A DNA stretch of 64,000 bases from CAWINY01 sp963837635 (GTDB taxonomy: Bacteria > Acidobacteriota > Terriglobia > Terriglobales > Acidobacteriaceae), in NCBI GenBank assembly GCA_963837635.1, contig CAWINY010000005.1, positions 186,001 through 250,000 on the forward strand, written 5' to 3'. How positions within the stretch are numbered: position 1 is the stretch's first letter; each line of letters starts with the position of its first letter. This document shows, piece by piece, positions 57,540-64,000 of the stretch. The position numbers were made by a program, and so were the translations under genes. The notes under the pieces are model-generated. The model saw only the letters and a list, made by a program, of their open reading frames with translations. It made no database searches and was not told where the DNA came from.

Positions 57540-58991
57540 ATGCGGAAAGCTGTCGTCTGTTTATTGGGGTTGTTTCTGTCGATGTCGGTGAACGCACAGA
57601 ACGAACCCTCGCTCACCATCTATAACGGCGGGTTTGCGGCCGTCCGCGAACGAGTTCCCCTGAACTTGAAGCCGGGGGCGAACTCCCTTCAGTTTTCCGG
57701 TGTAACCGCCCAATTGGAACCGGAATCCGTAATGCTGCGCGACCCGGAAAACCGGCACTCGCTCCAGATTCTCGAACAGAGCTACAGGAACGATCCCGTG
57801 ACCCAGTCCCGGCTGTTGTCGCTGTTCGAAGGCAAGACGATCGAATTCCTGGTGGACCACTCTGCAACCGTCAAAGGCAAAGTGATTCGCAGCGGTTATG
57901 TTCCTCCGGCATCACCGGGCCAGTATTACGGCGATAATGGGGCTGAGCAGCCGGTCATTGAAGTGAATGGGCAACTGCAATTTTCTCTTCCCGGACAGCC
58001 GATATTTCCGACGCTGGCCGATGACACCATCCTCAAACCGACCCTGAACTGGGTATTGCAGACCGACAAGCCAGGCGCATTCAACGCCGAGCTGGGCTAC
58101 ATCACGAACGCCATGACCTGGAGCGCCGATTACAACCTGGTTGCTCCGGAAAAGGGCGATGTCATGGACCTCAACGGCTGGGTCACCATGCGCAACGATA
58201 GCGGCAAGGTCTTTGAGAACGCGCATATCCGGCTGATGGCCGGTGACGTGAACAAAATAAAGCCAATGCCAGTACCGATGGCCAAAGCCCGGGGCGCTGT
58301 TGCCGCCATGGAAGGAATGGCCGGGCCGCCGGTCACGGAAAAGACCTTTGATGAGTTCCACCTGTACACGCTCGAGCGGCCGACCACGCTTCACGACCAG
58401 GAGACCAAGCAGGTCGAGTTCGTGCGTGCCTCGAATGTGCCCACCAAACGAATTTATCTCTATGACGGCTGGGCACGTGAGGGCTGGTACGGGCAATCGG
58501 TGGGCGGCGATCCGAATTACGGGACGAAATCCAACCCCAAGGTTTGGATCATGCAGGAGTTTAAGAACAGCAAGCAGAACAACCTGGGCATCGCCCTCCC
58601 CAAAGGACGGTTGCGCTTCTATCGGCGCGACTCGGACGGCTCACTGCAATTCGTCGGCGAAAACGAAATCGATCACACTCCTGCCGATGAGACCATTCGC
58701 GTTTACACGGGAAATGCCTTCGATATTGTCGGAGAGCGAACACGGACAAATTACCGGATCAATGCCGCCCAAGACTGGTTTGAGGAAAGCTTTGAAATTC
58801 ACGTGCGCAATCACAAGAAAGAGGCAGCCGAGGTCCGCGTGGTAGAGCATTTGTACCGCTGGGCCAATTGGCAGGTGACGGCGGAATCCGACGAGCACCA
58901 GAAGAAAGATGCTCAGACGATGGAATATCACGTCACTGTGCCGCCCGACGGCGAGAAGATCGTGACCTACACGGTTCACTACTCGTGGTAG
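57540..58991 (+). CDS. DUF4139 domain protein, exported
   Basis: ATG 57540 (GGAGGAG upstream) gives 483 residues with a signal peptide (MRKAVVCLLGLFLSMSVNA). The N-terminal half has 'LTIYNGGFAAVRERVPLNLK' and 'PESVMLRD', the C-terminal DUF4139 part has 'YITNAMTWSADYNLV' and 'YEVEFRN'-like 'SFEIHVRNHKKEAAEVRVVEHL'. Proteins of this family are secreted, beta-rich and of unknown function, common in soil bacteria. It stands alone. Confidence 0.87.
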   Translation: MRKAVVCLLGLFLSMSVNAQNEPSLTIYNGGFAAVRERVPLNLKPGANSLQFSGVTAQLEPESVMLRDPENRHSLQILEQSYRNDPVTQSRLLSLFEGKTIEFLVDHSATVKGKVIRSGYVPPASPGQYYGDNGAEQPVIEVNGQLQFSLPGQPIFPTLADDTILKPTLNWVLQTDKPGAFNAELGYITNAMTWSADYNLVAPEKGDVMDLNGWVTMRNDSGKVFENAHIRLMAGDVNKIKPMPVPMAKARGAVAAMEGMAGPPVTEKTFDEFHLYTLERPTTLHDQETKQVEFVRASNVPTKRIYLYDGWAREGWYGQSVGGDPNYGTKSNPKVWIMQEFKNSKQNNLGIALPKGRLRFYRRDSDGSLQFVGENEIDHTPADETIRVYTGNAFDIVGERTRTNYRINAAQDWFEESFEIHVRNHKKEAAEVRVVEHLYRWANWQVTAESDEHQKKDAQTMEYHVTVPPDGEKIVTYTVHYSW

Positions 58992-59105
58992 GCAATCCGA
59001 GGTTGAGCCAACCATGATGTATCGCTGGCCTCCAGGCCGGCGCTACCAGTCTGATTTAGCCAAGGATGATGCTTTTGTTCAGAGCGGACGGCTGACGGCT
59101 GGCGG

Positions 59106-59558
59106 CTATTTCTTGTATGTGGTCGGCTTGGGACCTTGTTCCAGGGTTTCGCGGTCCAAGATGGCACCCTCGCGGGTGTAGGTGGCCATTTCAAAATCCT
59201 GGGTCAGTTCCAGGGCATCCACCGGACAGGCGTCTTCGCACAGGCCGCAGAACATGCAGCGGCTGAGGTCGTAACTGAAGGTGGTGAGCTCCTTGCGCCG
59301 GGTCTTCTCGTTGCGCTCGCTGCCGACTACGATCAACCGCTCTGGACACGCCAGCGCGCACAGGTCGCAGGCGATGCACAGGGTTTCCCCGGTGTCAGGG
59401 TTCACATTGAGGCGGGGCGCGCCGCGGAAGCGCTCGGCCACGTCGGGACGCTCCAGCGGATACTGCTCGGTGTAGACCTCCTTCGGATGCTGATTGCGGA
59501 AGGTGACCGACAGCCCCTTGAACAGGTCGACGAAGAACAATTTGCTCAGTGCGCTCAT
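59106..59558 (-). CDS. nuoI: NADH-quinone oxidoreductase subunit I
   Basis: The 150-residue ferredoxin-like subunit binds two [4Fe-4S] clusters (N6a, N6b): motifs 'CIACDLCALACP' and 'CMFCGLCEDACP'. The N-terminus 'GLSVTFRNQHPKEVYTEQYP' matches NuoI. It carries electrons within the peripheral arm of complex I. No other nuo gene adjoins, so it is separate from the rest of the operon. Confidence 0.95.
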   Translation of the reverse strand: MSALSKLFFVDLFKGLSVTFRNQHPKEVYTEQYPLERPDVAERFRGAPRLNVNPDTGETLCIACDLCALACPERLIVVGSERNEKTRRKELTTFSYDLSRCMFCGLCEDACPVDALELTQDFEMATYTREGAILDRETLEQGPKPTTYKK

Positions 59559-59705
59559 AAAATCCGTGACTCGTGGCTGGTGATGAGTGACTAGCAGGCC
59601 AGTCCCGCTCGCCCCTACAGTACCTCAGATGCATGATTACGTCCTACGACGCAAAGAGGCTGATCAACTCGTAGGCGTCCCGGTGATAACGTGAGCACTA
59701 CAATG

Positions 59706-59820
59706 CTGTCATCCTGAGCGAGCCCGGCCGGGTTTGCCGGGCGAGTCGAAGGACCTTGCGGTTTATATAAAGAACCGCAAGGTCCTTCGACTCGCCCGCC
59801 GGGCTCGCTCAGGATGACAG
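59706..59820. repeat. Near-perfect 115-base palindrome of the 'GTCATCCTGAGCG' family
   Basis: CTGTCATCCTGAGCGAGCCC at 59706 is inverted at 59801-59820. The arms (about 50 bases) match base for base except for a 10-base insert in the left arm (CCGGGTTTGC); the centre is 'atataa'. It is the largest and best copy of the family and lies between nuoI and tadA, which are divergent. Confidence 0.88.
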
Positions 59821-59876
59821 CCCGTCCCAGAGAAGGGCGGATCAAAGATCTGCCCCACACCGCCTCGGCGGGTACA

Positions 59877-60335
59877 ATGGCGCCAATGCCCGATGAACTC
59901 TGGATGGAAGAGGCCCTGCGCGAGGCGCAACGTGCTCAGGCGCTGGGAGAGGTGCCGGTCGGCGCGGTGGTGGTCTGCGCTGGCAGCGTGGTTGGCCGCG
60001 GCGGCAACCGCAACATTCGGGGTCCCGACCCGACCGCGCACGCCGAGATGATTGCCCTGCGCGAGGCTGCCTCCACTGTGGGTAATCATCGGCTGACCGA
60101 TTGCGAGATCTTCGTCACCCTGGAACCCTGCCCGATGTGCGCCGGGGCCATGATCCACGCCCGCGTCAAGCGCTTGATCTACGGTGCGGACGACCCGCGC
60201 GCCGGCGCCGTGCATTCGGTCATCCCGGTGGTCAACGACCCGCGCCTGAACCACCGCATGGAAGTGACTTCCGGCGTCCTGGCGGGTCGCAGCGCGGAGC
60301 TGTTGCAGACGTTCTTTCGGGAGAAGCGGAAATAA
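59877..60335 (+). CDS. tadA: tRNA-specific adenosine deaminase
   Basis: From ATG 59877 the protein has 152 residues. Zinc-deaminase motifs: HAEM in 'DPTAHAEMIALREAA' and 'LEPCPMCAGAMIHARV'. 'VPVGAVVV' and 'NHRMEVTSGVLA' complete the TadA pattern. It converts A34 to inosine in tRNA-Arg. ATG 59886 is an alternative start. Confidence 0.95.
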   Translation: MAPMPDELWMEEALREAQRAQALGEVPVGAVVVCAGSVVGRGGNRNIRGPDPTAHAEMIALREAASTVGNHRLTDCEIFVTLEPCPMCAGAMIHARVKRLIYGADDPRAGAVHSVIPVVNDPRLNHRMEVTSGVLAGRSAELLQTFFREKRK

Positions 60336-60375
60336 TCAGCGGCGTGCCGTTAGTGCTATGGGGATTTCACAACAA

Positions 60376-61143
60376 TCACTCGCCTTTGATTATGTTCAGC
60401 AGTTGCTCAGCCGCCACTCTGTCGAAGCGCCGTAGCACACGATACTGTTTAAGTGCAGCCTCTGCATTTCCTGCTTTTGCCAGAGCCGACCCTAGTTTGA
60501 GGTACAGGCGCGGGAAGTCTGGCCTTGGCGCTGGTGTTTCGGCTTCCCACTTGGGTGCAACCTTGATTGCGTGCGCCAAAACATCGGCAGCTTGTGCAAA
60601 TTGACCGAGGTCAAAATAAAGCCATCCGAGGTTCGCAGCCGCTGGAATGTGGTTGGCATTAACGCGCAGAGCTTCCGTGTATTCGGCAATCGCCTTGTCC
60701 TGCTCATTCAGTTTGTAGTAGGCATAGCCCAGACCGAAATGAGCGTCCGCGTAATCAGCATTAAGGCGAATCGCTTCCAGACACGCCGAAACGGCGTCCG
60801 CGAACCGATTTTGCTTCGTATAGGTAATACCCAAGCCGTAATGGGCATCCGGATATTCTGGGCATAGTTGGATTGAATATCCGAGTTCGCTCTCCGACTC
60901 CGCCAATCTGTTCAACTCACCCAAAATCAACCCGAGGTGATAATGGGTGTAGTAATCGTCGGGGTTTAAAGCAGCAGCCCGTCGTAGCGGCTCTTCTGCC
61001 TCGCCGTACCTGCCTAAGTTGTACAGCGCCCACCCCAAGCCGCAGTAAGCCCTGACATCATCGGGGTTTTGCCTGATTGTCTCTTGGCATATTACCCGTG
61101 ACTTCTCTGCCTCATCGAGCCATTTGCAATGGTCGAAGCTCAT
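60376..61143 (-). CDS. Tetratricopeptide repeat protein
   Basis: The 255-residue protein consists of about six TPR units, for example 'VRAYCGLGWALYNLGRYGEAEEPLRRAAALNP', abbreviated here as 'CGLGWALYNLGRYGEAEEP', 'AHYGLGITYTKQNRFADAV' and 'AHFGLGYAYYKLNEQDKAI'. No signal peptide or enzyme domain is present, so it is a cytosolic scaffold with unknown partners. Base composition is less GC-rich than its neighbours, which may point to transfer. Confidence 0.9.
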   Translation of the reverse strand: MSFDHCKWLDEAEKSRVICQETIRQNPDDVRAYCGLGWALYNLGRYGEAEEPLRRAAALNPDDYYTHYHLGLILGELNRLAESESELGYSIQLCPEYPDAHYGLGITYTKQNRFADAVSACLEAIRLNADYADAHFGLGYAYYKLNEQDKAIAEYTEALRVNANHIPAAANLGWLYFDLGQFAQAADVLAHAIKVAPKWEAETPAPRPDFPRLYLKLGSALAKAGNAEAALKQYRVLRRFDRVAAEQLLNIIKGE

Positions 61144-61259
61144 GGTCCAGCATCATACGCCGGATAATTGTCGTAAACAGCCCTTCTCACCAACAGTCCC
61201 GAACCGGGAATCCAACTCGGCCAAGTGCTGCGATGGTTGCCCAGTGCCCCACAAAATGA

Positions 61260-61287
61260 AACGAGGAGGCAGATTCACCTCCTCGTT
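61260..61287. terminator. Hairpin, possible terminator
   Basis: AACGAGGAGG and CCTCCTCGTT form a perfect 10-bp stem with an 8-base loop, in the space between the TPR and TonB-like genes. Both genes are on the minus strand, so it follows the TonB-like gene's stop by about 150 bases. The 296-base gap also holds the palindrome at 61343-61378 and no gene. Confidence 0.55.
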
Positions 61288-61342
61288 CACCGTTCCGGGA
61301 CGGCGCTGTTTCGCGTCGCCCAATAACTAAATTTGAATTGAA

Positions 61343-61378
61343 CCCACATCTGTCAAAACCGGGCAGAAGTGGGGCACC
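61343..61378. repeat. CCCACATCTG...GGGGCACC palindrome, degraded copy
   Basis: CCCACATCTGTC faces 'ggcagaagtggggcacc' with two mismatches around AAAACCG. It lies just downstream of the TonB-like gene. Confidence 0.65.
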
Positions 61379-61439
61379 CTCTTTCCGATCTTCCTCCGCG
61401 TTCTCTGCGAAGGACTCCGCGCCCTCCGCGGTAAAAACC

Positions 61440-62471
61440 TCAGTACAGCCGGAAGTTGACCTCCACGTTGATCTGCACCGCCACCGGCCTGCCGTCCTTC
61501 AGCGCGGGTTCGAACTTCCAGCGGCGCACCGCTTCGATGGCCTTCTGGTCGAGTCCCATGCCCAGGCTGCGGGCGATCTTGATGTTGTCAGGGTGGCCCC
61601 CCTGATCGACGATCAACCACAGGATCACGGTTCCCTGGTACTTAGCCTTACGGGCTTCTTCCGAATACTCCGGATCCGGGGTGTCGATCGCCTTGGGCGC
61701 GGAGACGCCGCCACCGACGCGGAACACGCCGCCGCCATAACCACCGCCACGGCCGGGACCAACACCGGGACCGATGCCAGAGCCAACGCCGCCGCCCGTC
61801 CCAGAGCCGATGCCGCCGCCCGAGCCGGTGCCGTTAGAGGGCGGGCCGGAAGGCAGCTTGGAGAGCGGGTCGCCCAGGTTCGGCATGTTCGCCGCCAGCG
61901 GCAGCTTTACCTGCGGCGGCATCACCACCGTGGGCTCGACCGCGAGCTTGGGATGCTCGTTGCGGATGACCATCGCCGGGGGCGTGATCTGCTCCATGGC
62001 GAACTTAGGCAGCCTGCCCTTGGGCGCCTGCAGCTTGTCGCGATCGCCGCCGCCACCGCCCCCGGCCAGGGTGTCATTCTTCTTGGCCGAGATGGGCATG
62101 TAGGCGTTGGGATCGGGCGCAATGAGCGTCACCTGCTGCACGGGTTTTTGCAGCTCGCGCTTCACGATCCTCCCGGTCCAAACCGAGAAACCGATGAGCG
62201 CCGCCACCATGAGCACGTGAACCACAGTCGATACGGCGGCACTCTTTTTGCGGTAGTTATACTCCCCCCAGATGTCCCGGACCTTCACCGGTTTGGAGGT
62301 GAGGCGCAGGGGCGGCAGCTTCTCCGGGAAAAAGCTGTCTCGGAGGTTGTCCACCAGCGACGACCACAAGCCCACCCGCATGTGGTCCTGTATGCTCAGC
62401 AGGTTGAGCTCGGGCTGGTTGTTCCCAGGTCCGGGTTCCGATTGAAGGGAATTTTGCACTAAAGTCGACAT
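61440..62471 (-). CDS. TonB family energy transducer protein
   Basis: From ATG 62471 the protein has 343 residues: a cytosolic N-terminus (1-95), one membrane helix (about 98-118, 'VVHVLMVAALIGFSVWTG'), a Pro/Gly-rich periplasmic spacer with a Gly-rich run (about 215-255), and a C-terminal TonB domain ('TPDPEYSEEARKAKYQGTVI', 'AIEAVRRWKFEPALKDGRPV'). It would pass proton-motive energy to outer-membrane receptors. The long N-terminal cytosolic segment before the helix is unusual for TonB. ExbB/ExbD are not adjacent. Confidence 0.87.
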   Translation of the reverse strand: MSTLVQNSLQSEPGPGNNQPELNLLSIQDHMRVGLWSSLVDNLRDSFFPEKLPPLRLTSKPVKVRDIWGEYNYRKKSAAVSTVVHVLMVAALIGFSVWTGRIVKRELQKPVQQVTLIAPDPNAYMPISAKKNDTLAGGGGGGDRDKLQAPKGRLPKFAMEQITPPAMVIRNEHPKLAVEPTVVMPPQVKLPLAANMPNLGDPLSKLPSGPPSNGTGSGGGIGSGTGGGVGSGIGPGVGPGRGGGYGGGVFRVGGGVSAPKAIDTPDPEYSEEARKAKYQGTVILWLIVDQGGHPDNIKIARSLGMGLDQKAIEAVRRWKFEPALKDGRPVAVQINVEVNFRLY

Positions 62472-63086
62472 ATTCGTCCCAGGGGCTCCCACGTGCACGA
62501 TCTGCCGGTTAGGGTAGGAGGGTCTGGTCCCTTCCTGCGGTCCGACCTCCTAAACCTTCCGTCCTCAGAACGGAGATGAGCATCCCAGTTGCCAAGTTGT
62601 ACTGCTCTCGCCGATTTACGCAGAACATCAAATTGCACGTCCCGGCTCTCGATGGTTGAGGCCCCGCCCACCGCGATGCCATCTCCGGATACCTAAAATT
62701 GGATGTTGTGATGCTCAGAAAGGGATTCTTACCGGATGTGCCGGTGGGCGGAAGAGGCGCACTGTTACGAACTTTCGTCATGGCGCTCGATACTGCCGCG
62801 CCTGAGAGTGCTTGATCGCCAGTGAACCACACCACGCGCGGTACGTACACGGATGGTTAGACGCTGGAACCCACCTGCGGGAAACAGGTTTCGGCAGTTG
62901 CAGCTAGTTTCTCTGAAAAGCACCTTGGGAGGCAAGTTGCTGCCTGAAACGTTCTCCGTTTTCCGTTCTCCGTTCTCGTTACTCCTCGATTCTCAGAAAT
63001 GGGCGGGGAACGGAAAACGGGGAACGGGGAACGACGAGCGCGTGCGTATACAATGAAAAAGATTCCCAGTACGGAGTGATTTCTTC
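62472..63086. other. 615-base intergenic region between divergent TonB-like and ileS genes
   Basis: The promoters of both genes should lie here. 'gttctccgttttccgttctc' and its inverse 'ggaacggaaaacggggaacg' occur at 62950-63034 (third copy of that family), close to ileS. Short frames on both strands lack coding character and no T-box leader is evident. Confidence 0.5.
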
Positions 63087-64000
63087 GTGCCCTTAGACCT
63101 GAAAAGCACGCTCAACCTGCCCAAAACCGACTTTTCCATGAAGGCAAACCTGCCCCACAACGAGCCCAAGTGGCTCAAATTCTGGGAGGAGATCCGGATC
63201 TACGAGCGCATCCGGGAGGCGCACCAGGGTGAGCCAATTTACATCCTGCACGATGGACCGCCGTACGCCAATGGCCCCATTCACCTGGGCCACGCGCTCA
63301 ATAAGTGCCTGAAGGATTTCATCGTCAAATCCAAGACCATGTCCGGTTTCAATTCGCCCTACGTGCCCGGATGGGACTGCCACGGCCTGCCCATCGAGAT
63401 CAAGGTGGACGAGTCGCTGGGGCGCAAGAAGCTGCAGATGGAACCTAGCCAGGTGCGCGTCGAATGCCGTAAATATGCGGGAAAGTATCTCGATCTGCAA
63501 CGCGAGCAGTTCAAGCGCATCGGCGTCTTCGGCCGCTTCGACAATCCTTATTCCACCATGACCCCGCAGTTCGAAGGCAAGGTGGCCGAGGTGTTTTTCA
63601 GCTTCTTCGAGAAGGGGCTCGTCTACAAAGGGCTGAAGCCGGTGTACTGGTGCATCCACGACCGGACGGCGCTCGCCGAAGCCGAGGTTGAATACGAGAA
63701 TCACACCAGCCCGAGCATCTGGGTAAAGTACGCGCTGACCAGCGCTCCGGAGAACATCGACCCCGCTCTCGCCGGCAAGAACGTGGCAACCATCATCTGG
63801 ACAACCACGCCGTGGACGCTTCCCGCCTCCATGGCCGTGGCCTTCCATCCCGATGAGGAATACGTTGCGCTGCAGAAGGATGGCAGCGTGTACATCGTTG
63901 CGGAAAAGCTCGCGGAGGAAACGGCAAAGCGGTGCGATCTCTCGGGCGCGACCGAAGTGGCTCGCTTCCCCGGGCGCAAACTGGAGCATGCCACATTCAC
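63087..64000 (+). CDS. ileS: Isoleucyl-tRNA synthetase, N-terminal part
   Basis: The frame from GTG 63087 stays open to the window end (304 codons). It reads VPLDLKSTLNLPKTDFSMK, the class I motif HLGH in 'DGPPYANGPIHLGHALNKCL', 'SPYVPGWDCHGLPIEIKVD', and the start of the editing domain ('ATIIWTTTPWTLPASMAVAF'). 'ggag' lies about 10 bases before the GTG. It charges tRNA-Ile and edits valine. The KMSKS region and C-terminus lie outside the window. Confidence 0.95.
   Translation, partial: MPLDLKSTLNLPKTDFSMKANLPHNEPKWLKFWEEIRIYERIREAHQGEPIYILHDGPPYANGPIHLGHALNKCLKDFIVKSKTMSGFNSPYVPGWDCHGLPIEIKVDESLGRKKLQMEPSQVRVECRKYAGKYLDLQREQFKRIGVFGRFDNPYSTMTPQFEGKVAEVFFSFFEKGLVYKGLKPVYWCIHDRTALAEAEVEYENHTSPSIWVKYALTSAPENIDPALAGKNVATIIWTTTPWTLPASMAVAFHPDEEYVALQKDGSVYIVAEKLAEETAKRCDLSGATEVARFPGRKLEHATF

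Noticed and set aside
61338..62462. 374-codon plus-strand frame opposite the TonB-like gene
   Set aside because: Antisense to a gene with a clear TonB domain; the frame has no recognisable domain.
62950..63034. Possible CRISPR-like repeats near ileS and elsewhere
   Set aside because: The repeats are inverted word-pairs without regular spacing or unique spacers, and there are no cas genes.

Overview
The window is a GC-rich bacterial chromosome segment with almost no phage or plasmid character. The gene set fits a Gram-negative Acidobacteriota (Terriglobia/Koribacter-like): lipid A and heptose genes, futalosine-type menaquinone synthesis (mqnD), a Rieske protein, DUF3108, DUF4139 and sedolisin families, and many dispersed palindromic repeats between genes. 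This assignment is inference from gene content; no rRNA gene is present.

Layout. 1-2548: end of an OPT transporter, yggS, an M48 peptidase. 2549-5306: accessory patch with a gnd relic fused to zwf, an IS200-type element, and relics of a HigA-like protein and a zincin. 5870-12765: secreted lectin-like protein, dapA-like gene, flagellar-type sigma factor, Rieske protein, TlpA-like lipoprotein, GT2 glycosyltransferase. 12902-15269: pterin cluster (two PTPS paralogues, folE, an SDR). 15451-17171: rhomboid, truB. 17252-23350: polyamine neighbourhood (deoxyhypusine-synthase-like protein, pyruvoyl arginine decarboxylase, N-carbamoylputrescine amidase, agmatine deiminase, LysR regulator) interrupted by a MNT/HEPN pair whose HEPN gene is frameshifted. 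24333-33420: LPS core/lipid A block (waaA, lpxK, rfaE1, rfaE2, GT9, ICMT-like, DUF3108, lpxL-like, lpxD). 33468-47807: mixed housekeeping genes (MobB-like, bioY, mqnD, HAD, HD-GYP, CLC, SYLF-BON, symporter, M24 peptidase, ACP/KAS pair, PrxQ). 47928-52703: a methyltransferase with an in-frame UGA at a conserved Cys position, lysA, hpt, pdxS, pdxT. 52879-64000: miaB, bifunctional nuclease, a small element with inverted ends beside a truncated sedolisin, orphan FitA-like antitoxin, DUF4139 protein, nuoI, tadA, TPR protein, TonB-like protein, start of ileS.

Two signals stand out. First, the methyltransferase reading frame continues 45 codons past a UGA that sits where arsenite methyltransferases have a functional Cys; 21 nt downstream is a hairpin whose loop reads AGGUCU, strongly suggestive of a bacterial SECIS element and a selenoprotein. 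Second, a palindromic repeat family (GGTGCCCCACATCTGC...GCAGATGTGGGGCACC) occurs in intergenic spaces and also inside coding sequences without breaking the frame (dapA-like, lpxK, GT9 and probably GT2), like Rickettsia palindromic elements. Several other repeat families occupy most gene boundaries and supply the C-terminal codons of some proteins.
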